The notes under the pieces were generated by a model. It searched no databases and was not told the DNA's origin. It saw nothing but the letters and a program-made list of their open reading frames with translations. From Psychrobacillus sp. FSL K6-4046 (GTDB lineage Bacteria; Bacillota; Bacilli; Bacillales_A; Planococcaceae), in the NCBI RefSeq assembly GCF_038624605.1, contig NZ_CP152020.1, positions 2,969,312 to 3,033,311 of the forward strand: DNA of 64,000 bases, given 5' to 3'. Positions within the stretch are counted from its first letter, which is position 1. Every line of letters starts with the position of its first letter. A program made the position numbers and the translations under genes. Below, piece by piece: positions 53,412-62,756 of this stretch.

Positions 53412-56400
53412 TGGGTGATCTTCCTCTCCATCTTACATAACGGAATTAACACCTTTGTGGCGTTTCCGTTGAATACGTAATGCGCATAGCCTAACGGCAG
53501 TTCTGCCTCTTTTCTTTCATAAGGTACTGTATACAGCGTTTGCTCTGATTTTTTCATAAATACTAATCCTTGTCTTACGAGCTTCAATTCATTCGTAAAT
53601 GCATCGAAGCCTTTTGTAATTTCTGAGTTGTTAGCCGATATAATCACATTAAAGCCTAGATGAGTATATTTTTTCATTAGCTTAGATAGACGATCCTGAA
53701 TGCCTACATCTGCGAGCTGTAAAAATCTTGTATAGCCATCAATGATGAAATAGGCAGGGACGATTGTTGGTGATTGTCCGTTTTGCAAGCTTTCTAGATA
53801 GCTACTTTCCACTTCTACATAATGTTGCTCCACGTTGGTAATCCAATCTACCAATCGATCTTTCGTTTCTAAGTAGTCTACTTTTGGTTCGTCTGAGAAT
53901 GCTGCAAGACCTCGATCAAATGAATCAAAGATAGCAATAAAGCCATTCTCCATTTCTAATAATTGATGTAATAACCACTTAATCGTATTCGTTTTACCTC
54001 TTTGAACCGGACCAATCAGCATTAGATGACGATTTTTATTAAAGTTAATCGGAATCGTTCTAACTGTTTCTTCATCTAAGCCAAGCTGTACTATTCCAGG
54101 CATTACGTCATCCTCTAAATAGTTTTGGAAGTTGTCGCTGTTTAACTCAAGCGGCAGCATTGGAATTGGCTTTGGTGCAGGCATATCTGCATAAGCACTC
54201 TTCAATGCTTGCACTTTTGACTTAATAGATTCTAAAATTTCGAAATCGTCTACTCCATGTGCTGGGAGGAATAATTGTGCAAACTTCGCTTCTTCTTTTT
54301 TAATAATCGCTCTACCTGGGAAAGGCTCTAAGTCAAATGGAACTCTTCCAATTACGCCATACGACTCTGTGCTATCCATTAAATAATGGACTATTTTAGT
54401 TTTTAAATTGTTCATGAGTGATTGTCTAATGGACTGTACTCTTGTTGCAGATACAAGCAGATGAATACCTAATGATTGTCCATCTCGGCCAAACTGGATG
54501 AGCTGTGCCTCTAGCTCTTCCATTTCCTCACGTACAATATCATAGTTATCCACTACTATGTAAATAAGAGGTAATGGAGATTCTGATACTTTATTGTACA
54601 TATGGATATTACTCACTTCTGCCAATTGGAAAGCTATCTTTCTGTTGGATATCTCATCCTTTATTAGCTTTATAAGCTTATCTCGTTTTAACTCCTCATC
54701 CATCGTAAAGTAATCAGCTGTATGTGGCAGCTGCCTCATAGGAAGAAGAGATCCATTTCCATAATCTAAAATGTAAAGGTGAGCCTCGGCAGGGCTTAGA
54801 TTGTCTGCTATACCTAGTAAGAGTCTTAATAATGTATAAGATTTCCCATAACCTGAGGAACCAAAGATTCCTACATTCCCGTCCTTCTTCCATTCGTAAT
54901 AAATTGGATTTTGCGCCTGTTTTTCTGGTTCATCTATCATTCCAAGTAGGAAGGCATCCTCAATTTCTTCTATATGCTTGGACTGAGTAATCCTTAAAGC
55001 CAAAGGTGGCAGCCATGGACTTTGGAGCTTTTGGATAGCCATTTCTTCTTGAGTTTGAGCAATTTTAGCAGTCACTGCCTCAATTTCTGTCATTTTACTC
55101 TTTTTCTTACTTACCTTCGTTTCAATGCCCGTTAGTGGAATTAGCCCTAAATCAGTGACAATTGCAATGTCCTCTTCTCCTTCTAACGTTTCTTCCATGT
55201 ATGGCGCACCACTCCAAGCAGATTGGAACAGCTCGTAGACCTCATTATTTCCTACCTGCAAATATCCTCTACCTGTCACGGTAATGGAAGCTGCATCACT
55301 ATTTTTTAGGATTTCCTTACTATCGTTTGCATCCTGAACCTTCAGCGCTACTCGGAAGCGAGCATTACTCCAAATTTGTTCATCGATGATTCCGCCGGGT
55401 TTTTGAGTAGCAAGGATTAGATGTACTCCTAAGCTACGTCCAATACGAGCAGTACTTACTAGCTCCCGTATAAATTCTGGCTCCTCACTCTTTAACTCTG
55501 CGAACTCATCAGAGATAAGAAAAAGATGTGGAAGTGGTTCAAGAGAAAGACCGTTTTTATACAGCGTTGTATAGTCATCGATATGAGCAACCTCATACCG
55601 ATCAAATAAGCGCTGTCTACGTTTAAGCTCACTATTGATAGATGTTAAGGCACGCATACTAAAGTTTTTACTACCTTCAATATTCGTTATTGTTCCTAAC
55701 AGATGAGGGATTTTCTTGAACGGCTGTGCCATTCCCCCTCCTTTATAATCGATAAGTAAAAACGCAACCTCATGCGGATGAAAATGAACCGCAAGTGATA
55801 AAATATATGTTTGAAGAAATTCACTTTTCCCTGATCCAGTTGTACCAGCCAGCAATCCATGAGGGCCATGTGCTTTTTCATGTAGATTTAAGTGAACAAG
55901 CTCTTTTTTCCCTTTGAGCCCTATCGGAACTGCAAGAGATTTAGCTGATTCATTTGTCTTCCAATATTGTTGAACAGGAACGTCTTCTACGTCCTTTACC
56001 TCAAACATTTCTAAAAAGCTAACTGAATTGGGAATCGAATTTTTCATACCTATTTGGTGATTCAATGTTCGCAGCATACGAGAGAATCGCTCATTAGTTG
56101 TAGCGTCGTAGTCATCCAAATAGAAGGGTCTGTTTACAGCCTTACCTTCCTCTATTAAAATATCTCCTTCACGATCATTTACATATCGAACGAGTGTATG
56201 AACATTCTCGGTCATCCGTTCCTCAGCCGATTCAGCAAAAATTACCGAGAAACCTAATTCCTTTGTATTCTTTTTCTCTAAGTATTCCATGATGACATGT
56301 TCTGCTATTAAAGATGTATCCGAAATGATAAATACTAGATGAGGGGCAAATCTTACTTTCCCTTTCATCTCATCCACATCTCTTTCCCGAATTATTTCGT

Positions 56401-57886
56401 AAAGTGAGGACAACAACTGATCACGAGTTTCCTCATTGTGGATTAAGCCTTTCGCATGCATGTTTGGAAGTGTGGAGTGAGGGAGCCACTTCATCCATTC
56501 ATAATCCTTGTATTCTTTGTGATTAAAAATATTAATCACACGAATATCATGATAGCTATGAGCAAAGGCTAGCTGTCCAATTATTTGTTGAAGCTCCCGT
56601 TTGACCACATTTTCCTTACCAATCAATCCTAAAATACCTTGATGTAAATCGGTTGTTATTGGTGCAGATTGGATGGTTTGATATACTTTTTCCATTCTTT
56701 GCGCCTCTTCAAGTAGGTCATCCACTTCTCTGTTTGCTAAATCCCCAGAGCTAAGCTTTATTTCATAGCTTGATGGGACATCCCCAATGCCTAATCTAAA
56801 TTGCAGAAAGTCATGGCTTTCTAAACTTTTCTCCCAAATTCGTCCCGATAACTCCTCTGTCATTATCTTCATTTTTTCAAAGGATGGATAATGATACTCG
56901 AGCACAAACTTTTGCTTTTCCGATAAGCCATCCAGCTCTTCTCGTAAATTTGCCATATAGGCCGCATAAACTCTTCTTCGCTTCGCTTCGTTTTCTTTTC
57001 TCTTTTTACGTTCCTTAAAGAAATTAATCGTAGATGTAACAAGGACAGCCATGAACATCGTGATCGATATGATGACAAATACCCCTCGTGGAACAAAAAT
57101 GGTAATCGTTCCAATCGCAATTAGCATGACAAGCGGTAGTGCAATCGTCATCAATAATCCTCGACCTGCTGCATCACTTTCCTGAGCCGGAAAGGAGATA
57201 GATACTTTATCCTCTGGTAAGTCATAAATCATCCGAGGTGTTCTTCTATATTCAGGGTACATAGCATATCTTTCCGTTTTAGGTAATTCTATTTCAGGTA
57301 GCGTGCTTATATATTCCTTACTTGTCACTATTTCGATTAAATCTCTTTGAACCAGTTTAATCTCCATAAAAGCCCATTGTAGTACATCGCCGAGCTGAAT
57401 AATTTGGTTAGTACCGCAACGTTTTCCGTTTAGATATAAAGGACATGCAAAATCCTTTTTGATAATCCAGCCATCATTGATTTTATTGAAAGAGAAATGA
57501 CCAGTCTCCACTTCAGGGAACATAATATTCGTGCGATGAAAGGTTGCTTGTTCCTCATGACTGTCGAATGACACTTCGTTTGTATAATCAATAAAATAAG
57601 TTTTTGTCTGAACCGGTAAAGAAGATACGAACACTTTTAAGATCTTATCTCTCTGCTCAATTGCAAGACCACTTTCTTCTGTCAACACTCCCAATTCTTG
57701 TGCCCCGTCGTGAAGGACTAATTGATTTTCCTTATTTTCAATCCTTATTTCTCCAAAAAGAAAAGGGAAACTTTGGACGGTCACATCATGCTCTATAGCA
57801 GGGCCAATGGTTAGTGTTGTAAACTCTCTTTGTTTTATCTCTAATCGTTGATAATCTTCTCCATAAAATACCCATAGCTGTAACAA
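53408..57886 (-). CDS. essC: type VII secretion ATPase EssC (YukBA family)
   Basis: This is the hexameric motor of T7SSb. I place the start at TTG 57886 (9 bases after AAAGAGG); the GTG at 57895 abuts that site. The 1492 residues comprise two N-terminal FHA domains (about 1-200, GKRCGTNQIIQLGDVLQ), two TM helices (about 243-290), then three FtsK/SpoIIIE ATPase domains with Walker A motifs AGTTGSGKSEF (about 680), GSSGYGKSYTL (about 1010) and GPVQRGKTNTI (about 1294), and Walker B motifs FLLIDYKGGG, LYILDYGNG and FIAIFDSFD. The full-length single chain is the fused form (yukB+yukA). The C-terminal domain selects the effector repertoire in S. aureus. Confidence 0.96.
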   Translation of the reverse strand: MLQLWVFYGEDYQRLEIKQREFTTLTIGPAIEHDVTVQSFPFLFGEIRIENKENQLVLHDGAQELGVLTEESGLAIEQRDKILKVFVSSLPVQTKTYFIDYTNEVSFDSHEEQATFHRTNIMFPEVETGHFSFNKINDGWIIKKDFACPLYLNGKRCGTNQIIQLGDVLQWAFMEIKLVQRDLIEIVTSKEYISTLPEIELPKTERYAMYPEYRRTPRMIYDLPEDKVSISFPAQESDAAGRGLLMTIALPLVMLIAIGTITIFVPRGVFVIISITMFMAVLVTSTINFFKERKKRKENEAKRRRVYAAYMANLREELDGLSEKQKFVLEYHYPSFEKMKIMTEELSGRIWEKSLESHDFLQFRLGIGDVPSSYEIKLSSGDLANREVDDLLEEAQRMEKVYQTIQSAPITTDLHQGILGLIGKENVVKRELQQIIGQLAFAHSYHDIRVINIFNHKEYKDYEWMKWLPHSTLPNMHAKGLIHNEETRDQLLSSLYEIIRERDVDEMKGKVRFAPHLVFIISDTSLIAEHVIMEYLEKKNTKELGFSVIFAESAEERMTENVHTLVRYVNDREGDILIEEGKAVNRPFYLDDYDATTNERFSRMLRTLNHQIGMKNSIPNSVSFLEMFEVKDVEDVPVQQYWKTNESAKSLAVPIGLKGKKELVHLNLHEKAHGPHGLLAGTTGSGKSEFLQTYILSLAVHFHPHEVAFLLIDYKGGGMAQPFKKIPHLLGTITNIEGSKNFSMRALTSINSELKRRQRLFDRYEVAHIDDYTTLYKNGLSLEPLPHLFLISDEFAELKSEEPEFIRELVSTARIGRSLGVHLILATQKPGGIIDEQIWSNARFRVALKVQDANDSKEILKNSDAASITVTGRGYLQVGNNEVYELFQSAWSGAPYMEETLEGEEDIAIVTDLGLIPLTGIETKVSKKKSKMTEIEAVTAKIAQTQEEMAIQKLQSPWLPPLALRITQSKHIEEIEDAFLLGMIDEPEKQAQNPIYYEWKKDGNVGIFGSSGYGKSYTLLRLLLGIADNLSPAEAHLYILDYGNGSLLPMRQLPHTADYFTMDEELKRDKLIKLIKDEISNRKIAFQLAEVSNIHMYNKVSESPLPLIYIVVDNYDIVREEMEELEAQLIQFGRDGQSLGIHLLVSATRVQSIRQSLMNNLKTKIVHYLMDSTESYGVIGRVPFDLEPFPGRAIIKKEEAKFAQLFLPAHGVDDFEILESIKSKVQALKSAYADMPAPKPIPMLPLELNSDNFQNYLEDDVMPGIVQLGLDEETVRTIPINFNKNRHLMLIGPVQRGKTNTIKWLLHQLLEMENGFIAIFDSFDRGLAAFSDEPKVDYLETKDRLVDWITNVEQHYVEVESSYLESLQNGQSPTIVPAYFIIDGYTRFLQLADVGIQDRLSKLMKKYTHLGFNVIISANNSEITKGFDAFTNELKLVRQGLVFMKKSEQTLYTVPYERKEAELPLGYAHYVFNGNATKVLIPLCKMERKITQ

Positions 57887-57956
57887 CCTGAACACCCTCT
57901 TTCGTACCCTGATAGTTTATTAAAATAGCCAAATAATAAGTGAGTAGTTTCTAACA

Positions 57957-59369
57957 TCAATTAGCTGCGTTTTCTTCAGCTGCTGGTGTTTCTGGTGCAG
58001 CTGGTGGTGCTTCGGTTGCAGTTGGTGTTTCCGGAGTCGCAGGTGCTGGTGTTTCTGCTGGTGCGGTTTCTGATACTGGTGCAGCCTCCGGTTCTGCTGT
58101 TTCATTTTTTGCTTCTTTTTCTTTTTCTATTTTCTGTGCTTCTTCCTCTGCCTCTTTTTCAGCTTCCTCAGCTTCTAGCATTAGCTTTTCAAATTCCTCT
58201 ACCTCTTGGTCAATTTCATTCAGAAGAATTTGCATTTCTTCACCAGTAAGGTCTTTGTCTGCTTTAACTTCCTCGCGTCTTTTTAGTAACCCAAAGGTAA
58301 TTAGCTCTCCGTCCTCCATCGCTCTTGCTATATCCACTGCATCTTCTGCCTCACCTCGACCTAGGTGAATCCAATATTTCAAGTACTCTGCATCTGTTTG
58401 AAGGGTTATATTAGATAACACATTTTTCTTTTGTTCTTCGTCTAATCTTTCATTAGTAACCGATGCGTACGCTAACTCATACAGAACAATGTAGGGCATC
58501 CCTTTTATCGAATAAGGTTCTAATAAGGTCACTACCTGACTATAATTTTGTCCTAGAAAGTATTCATGGCTAAGTGTATAAGCTTCGTTCTTTGGCTTTT
58601 CATGTACAAAATAAATGATAGTAAAAATGATTGCAGGAAGAATTAGAATGCCAAGTCCGATTGCTAAGTATTTAGTCCACTTCCATTTCTTTCTTGGTAG
58701 CTTGATATTGCCCATTTCTACGATTTCAAGCTGTTCCATTTTTTCTGTAATATAGTCCAATAGAGCTTGGTTATCCTTCATACCCATGATGGTAGCTCCA
58801 ACTTCCTTGAGCTCTAATATTTCGGAGTACTTTAAGTACTCTTCAAAGGTGAATGAATTGTCTATGGCTGCTGCTACCACTGCTTTTGTTTCAAGCCAGA
58901 GCCTATCTTCATCTGTTTCATACGGAGGTAAACTTCCTAATACACCATAGTAAAGAAACATTGGATCCAAAGCCTTGCTAAAGATTATATTTTCCGGGCA
59001 TACTATTAGGTTTAGTCGGGGATAAGGGTGAGAGTAAACCTTTTCTACTAGCTGATAACCTAGCATCCACCTAGATTTTTCTTCTTCTCGATGAATGTCT
59101 CTAAAACGCATATGGTCTTTTGGAATCTCGGCTTGAACGATTAATTCGTCGTCAGTAATAACAATCTCCTTAGAGATCTTTGGGTTAACTTCTTTTAGGA
59201 AGATTATTTCCTCGGTACGCTTAAAAGCAACTCTTTCCTTTTGAAATACAAAGGTGGTTTTATTGGCTTCCTCATTAATTTCCGCACCCGTACGATTTTT
59301 CAAATATGTATATGGTCTATCTTTAAGTTTGGTTTTTGTTTTGCTCATATCTTTCTGTTTAGGGGCCAT
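57957..59369 (-). CDS. essB: type VII secretion protein EssB (YukC)
   Basis: I start at ATG 59369 (MAPKQKDMSKTK), 8 bases after AAGGAG and 13 bases after the esaB stop; the upstream ATG at 59396 would overlap esaB. The 470-residue protein has a cytosolic pseudokinase domain (about 20-215), one TM helix (about 226-250, YLAIGLGILILPAIIFTIIY), an extracellular helical dimerisation domain of about 255-395, and an unusual C-terminal tail of about 425-470 rich in Pro/Ala/Glu/Thr (ETPAPATPETPTATEAPP). EssB bridges EssC and EsaA. Low-complexity tails in EssB vary and are probably disordered. Confidence 0.94.
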   Translation of the reverse strand: MAPKQKDMSKTKTKLKDRPYTYLKNRTGAEINEEANKTTFVFQKERVAFKRTEEIIFLKEVNPKISKEIVITDDELIVQAEIPKDHMRFRDIHREEEKSRWMLGYQLVEKVYSHPYPRLNLIVCPENIIFSKALDPMFLYYGVLGSLPPYETDEDRLWLETKAVVAAAIDNSFTFEEYLKYSEILELKEVGATIMGMKDNQALLDYITEKMEQLEIVEMGNIKLPRKKWKWTKYLAIGLGILILPAIIFTIIYFVHEKPKNEAYTLSHEYFLGQNYSQVVTLLEPYSIKGMPYIVLYELAYASVTNERLDEEQKKNVLSNITLQTDAEYLKYWIHLGRGEAEDAVDIARAMEDGELITFGLLKRREEVKADKDLTGEEMQILLNEIDQEVEEFEKLMLEAEEAEKEAEEEAQKIEKEKEAKNETAEPEAAPVSETAPAETPAPATPETPTATEAPPAAPETPAAEENAAN

Positions 59370-59382
59370 GTCCATTTCTCCT

Positions 59383-59622
59383 TCAAATGATTTCAATTCG
59401 GTCGCCGGTCGTAATGCCGCATTCAGACATTGTTAAATGCCCAGGGAATAATTTATCCTTGTTTACCACGCGTATCCAATGACCCTCACGCTTTGGGTTG
59501 GAAATGGAAGCGGCCTGCCACGCAATATCAATCATCTTTTTCATCGTGTAGTAATCAGATAGTCGGAGGTCAATAACTTTCCCGTTATACTTTGAAAGGT
59601 CAACTGTAATTTCTATATACAA
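59383..59622 (-). CDS. esaB: ubiquitin-like T7SS protein EsaB (YukD)
   Basis: This small cytosolic T7SSb protein has the ubiquitin fold: 79 residues, the standard length, with YIEITVDLSKYNGKVIDLRL, KKMIDIAWQAA and the GITTGDRIEII end. It starts with TTG, preceded by GGAGAGGTG. It is the second gene of the operon, just before essB. It is required for secretion in B. subtilis; its exact action is not settled. Confidence 0.92.
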   Translation of the reverse strand: MYIEITVDLSKYNGKVIDLRLSDYYTMKKMIDIAWQAASISNPKREGHWIRVVNKDKLFPGHLTMSECGITTGDRIEII

Positions 59623-59738
59623 AATGTAACACCTCTCCTAAAGAGTGTAAGCTTGCTTAAAATAGTTGAAAATGAAGGAAAAGCGCCTTCCAATATGGAA
59701 TGACGCTCTATATATTGCATCCTGAACAATACTCCAAG

Positions 59739-60032
59739 TTACCCTCTGATTTGGCTTGCAATTTGTTGATCTGCATCTTGTAGAGCTTGACCAGTGCGGC
59801 TTAACTGTACGCTAACTTCGCTTAATAGCTCACGCATATCATTGAAATGTGGCTTAAGTCTTTCATATTGTTCAGCAAAGGCTGCACTAGAAGCACCTTC
59901 CCACATAGATTGCAATTCACCGATCATACCGTCCAAACGACCGATTTGAGAAGCAACCTCACTTGACTCATGACTGTAACGTGATGCCATTGCATCCAAC
60001 TCAGCTGGTGTTACGCGAATAATTCCTGACAT
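59739..60032 (-). CDS. esxA: WXG100 protein EsxA (YukE)
   Basis: The start is ATG 60032 (MSGIIRVTPAELDAMA), with GGGAG 9 bases upstream; an ATG at 60041 directly abuts that site. The product has 97 residues, exactly the size of EsxA/YukE, with a helical hairpin and the W44-E-G46 turn. It is secreted as a dimer and needed for T7SSb activity. As first gene of the operon, its promoter must lie in the AT-rich region beyond 60033. Confidence 0.96.
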   Translation of the reverse strand: MSGIIRVTPAELDAMASRYSHESSEVASQIGRLDGMIGELQSMWEGASSAAFAEQYERLKPHFNDMRELLSEVSVQLSRTGQALQDADQQIASQIRG

Positions 60033-60720
60033 TTCATACATCTCCCTTTTGTTTAGTATTTTGATGAATTTATAAAATAACTGTGAGAGCTAACTACAAG
60101 ATGAACTTGCCGTTCCTTCACAGATACTTCCAATACACTTTACTTCTTTTACCAAATACATTACAAATATTTTACAGAAAATATTTGTTAATGGATATTT
60201 TTTACTTTTAATATACTTCTAACTATTTAATTTACTAAAAAAACCATTTACTATAGCCATATCCCCCTATTTGGTAATCTCTAAACCTCTTACCTTATAT
60301 TTTTTTTAGAGATTAAAAGGAGTTTAAGTCCATTGCCTAATATAATAAATAACATTCTCAAACTAAGTAGTCAAAGCATCCAAAAAAATCAAAAAATAAC
60401 CTTAGAACTAAACGCTCATAGACTTTTGTCCCGTTAATTTAATATTTTAAATTTAATAATATATTTTTACTCTAGATAATTTATTATTCAAACTAAAATA
60501 TCAATAATTTATCATTCTTAACATAAACCAATTATTTTGACCCATTTTTTGTAACATAGCATCTATCAAATATCTTAGTTCGAAGATACTTGAACTCATA
60601 ATAACTTCCATCAAAAATTTTCTCCAACTCTCCATTCCATTACAAAAACATTACAGAAAACATTAAAAACATCATTATAAATACCATTTTTATTTGTTCA
60701 GATGCTGTGTTATATGGGCC
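60033..60720. other. long AT-rich upstream region of the T7SS operon
   Basis: This stretch of almost 700 bases has no convincing gene and is much richer in A and T than its surroundings (many runs such as TTTAATATTTTAAATTTAAT). It must hold the esxA promoter and probably regulator sites. I see no clear protein-coding remnant. A 60-codon frame at 60640-60822 is only a read through the palindrome and is not called. Confidence 0.5.
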
Positions 60721-60725
60721 CAGTT

Positions 60726-60779
60726 TGTTACAGGTGCCAAGTATGTTACAGGTGCCTGGCACCTGTAACATACTTGGCA
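60726..60779. repeat. REP-like palindrome, copy 7 (extended), with an adjoining half copy
   Basis: A perfect 45-base palindrome (arm 60735-60756, core ATGTTACAGGTGCC preceded by TGCCAAGT; central T at 60757; complement to 60779) is preceded by a half copy TGTTACAGGTGCC at 60726-60738 in direct orientation. It lies in the spacer between esxA and the DinB-like gene, about 700 bases from the T7SS start codon. Confidence 0.92.
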
Positions 60780-60939
60780 TCCGAAACATTTTTTCGCACA
60801 AAAATATAAAAACAACAATCAAAATAAGTTAAATATAACAAGATGTAATGGAGCAGAAGGAATAATATAATTTCTTGTTGAATACATTGTTATCCAACAA
60901 GAAGCGAGTAGAAAGCTTTTTACAAAAGGGGAATACGGT

Positions 60940-61413
60940 ATGAACGTTTACTGTAAAGGTGTTTTTAAAGAGATGGATTTGGCGGTTAACTCTATTATTA
61001 AGTTGATAGAGACTTTGAGCGATGAAGATTTAAATATTAAACCAACTGAAGGAAAATGGTCGATTGGAGAGCTACTATCGCACATGTCAGTTATATGTAA
61101 AGCCGACTATCTGATTGGAGCTGGAGCTTCGGAGGAGGAGATGGACCGTTTCTATGAGGAAGCTGAGCCGGAAACGAATCGGAAGGCAATAGCTGATGCT
61201 CTAATTAACAATTATAACTATCTAAAAAACGGCATAGCAGGATTACGGGAAGATGAGCTGTTACAGGAAACGACTTCATTTTTTGGAGTAGTTCATTCAC
61301 GTTATGAATGGCTATTAGATACTCAAGCTCACCTGTTTCATCACCGTGGGCAGCTGCACTCAATGATTGTTCATGTTCTAAAACAAGAACCGAATATCCA
61401 ATTGTTTGAGTAA
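60940..61413 (+). CDS. DinB-like (DinB_2/YfiT-type) four-helix protein
   Basis: The 157-residue soluble protein fits the DinB/YfiT putative metal-binding fold: LNIKPTEGKWSIGELLSHMS with His48, and a C-terminal DTQAHLFHHRGQLHSMI whose HxxxH-type histidines complete a likely Zn/Ni site. AAAAGGGG precedes the ATG. Family members are often stress-induced and some are thiol (bacillithiol) transferases; substrate unknown. It is monocistronic. Confidence 0.85.
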   Translation: MNVYCKGVFKEMDLAVNSIIKLIETLSDEDLNIKPTEGKWSIGELLSHMSVICKADYLIGAGASEEEMDRFYEEAEPETNRKAIADALINNYNYLKNGIAGLREDELLQETTSFFGVVHSRYEWLLDTQAHLFHHRGQLHSMIVHVLKQEPNIQLFE

Positions 61414-61480
61414 GCCCAAAATAGGTATTTTAAAAATTTCATTTTGTGGTGCTAACGGAGTCGCTATTTAAGGAAGGTAG

Positions 61481-61518
61481 AAAAGGCTTAGAGTTGTAAA
61501 TAACTCTAAGCCTTTTTA
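61481..61518. terminator. terminator after the DinB-like gene
   Basis: A perfect 15-bp stem (AAAAGGCTTAGAGTT at 61481-61495 with 61502-61516) with a 6-base loop, T run on the plus strand. Confidence 0.85.
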
Positions 61519-61555
61519 TCCGTGAAATATACACGGTGGATTTACGTTTTGCACA

Positions 61556-61589
61556 TAAAAAAACCACAATCCATGGTGGATGTGGTTTT
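61556..61589 (-). terminator. terminator of the 3-hydroxybutyryl-CoA dehydrogenase gene
   Basis: AAAACCACA(A)TCCA pairs with TGGATGTGGTTTT with a single bulged A; on the minus strand it is followed by TTTTATGTG. It lies just after the gene's stop codon. Confidence 0.75.
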
Positions 61590-61594
61590 GTATT

Positions 61595-62437
61595 TTAATA
61601 CGTATAGAAGCCTCTGCCCGTTTTTCGACCTAGCTTACCGGCTCTAACATATTTTCTTAATAGGGGGGCAACTCGATATTTGGTGTCTCCAGTTTCTTCA
61701 AATAATGTCTCTGCTACTGATAAAAGTGTGTCCAATCCGATAAGATCCGCTAGCGCTAGTGGACCAATTGGTTGGTTTGTTCCTAACACCATCCCTTTAT
61801 CTATATCTTCAGCAGAAGCGATGCCTTCTCCTAGAACGAAGATAGCTTCATTGATCATTGGAACTAATATACGATTTACGACGAATAACGGAGCATCTAA
61901 TATAGTAATGCTTTCTTTTCCGCTGTCTTCTACTAGTTTTTTTACGGTATCATATGTTTCATCACTAGTTTCAGAGCCTTTTATGATTTCTACTAATTTC
62001 ATGACTGGCACAGGATTAAAGAAATGCATCCCAATGACACGGTCAGGTCTCCCAGTTGCGGATCCTATTTCCGTAATACTTAAACCAGAGGTATTGGAAG
62101 CTAAAATGGTTTTTGGGTCACAAATTGCATCCAGTTCAGCAAAGACTCTTTTCTTAATATCACGATTTTCTAATATAGCCTCTATTACTATATCAAGTCC
62201 TGCTAGTTTGGTTTTATCAGTAGTGAGCGTAATTCTGCTTAGTACCCGCCCAATCTCACTAAACTCTTTATTTTCCTTTTTATAAAGCCTCCATAAATTA
62301 GCATCGATTGTAGATGCCGCTGTTCTTAGTATCTCGTTATCAATATCACAAAGCGTGACCTCATGTCCCGCTGAAGCCATTACTTGTGCAATGCCATTTC
62401 CCATGGTACCTGCACCTAATACACCAATTTTCATCAT
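61595..62437 (-). CDS. 3-hydroxybutyryl-CoA dehydrogenase
   Basis: This NAD(P)-dependent enzyme interconverts acetoacetyl-CoA and 3-hydroxybutyryl-CoA. The 280 residues match the short Hbd/MmgB type: Rossmann motif GVLGAGTMGNGIAQVMASAG (5-24), catalytic HFFNPVPVMKLVEII with its His, NTSGLSITEIG, and C-terminal TGRGFYTY. An AGGAGG site precedes tandem ATGs. It resembles MmgB of the B. subtilis mother-cell mmg operon. A terminator upstream (62717-62746) means it is transcribed separately from the thiolase. Confidence 0.93.
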   Translation of the reverse strand: MMKIGVLGAGTMGNGIAQVMASAGHEVTLCDIDNEILRTAASTIDANLWRLYKKENKEFSEIGRVLSRITLTTDKTKLAGLDIVIEAILENRDIKKRVFAELDAICDPKTILASNTSGLSITEIGSATGRPDRVIGMHFFNPVPVMKLVEIIKGSETSDETYDTVKKLVEDSGKESITILDAPLFVVNRILVPMINEAIFVLGEGIASAEDIDKGMVLGTNQPIGPLALADLIGLDTLLSVAETLFEETGDTKYRVAPLLRKYVRAGKLGRKTGRGFYTY

Positions 62438-62716
62438 GATAACCTCCTAAAAACTCTTAGATGTTCTTTGTAATCCTTATTCCCTCATTATTCTTTTTGA
62501 CACATATCTAGCTTCAATTATCAGAATATTATCTAATAATAACATTATACTTCCTATTCCATTAGTTATCTAGAGAAACATGTAAATTATGGTTTAAAAG
62601 TAAAATTGATTGCTCCCGAGTATAAATAACTACTTAAATAATAGACGAACACTATCCATCAATAAAATCATATGTAAAACGTCTACCTCTAATAATCCAA
62701 TTAAATAGCTCTAAAA

Positions 62717-62746
62717 AAGACTTCTACTTTAAAAAAAGTAAAAGTC
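62717..62746 (-). terminator. terminator of the thiolase gene
   Basis: GACTTCTACTTT pairs with AAAGTAAAAGTC (one mismatch) around a short A-rich loop; on the minus strand the stem is followed by TTTTTTAGAG. The rest of the spacer 62438-62756 (319 bases) is AT-rich and holds only the promoter region of the dehydrogenase gene as far as I can see. Confidence 0.75.
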
Positions 62747-62756
62747 CTATACTAAA

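Noticed and set aside
60640-60822. A 60-codon minus-strand frame upstream of the T7SS operon
   Set aside because: It runs through the extended palindrome, so part of its product is a reading of the repeat; there is no ribosome binding site.
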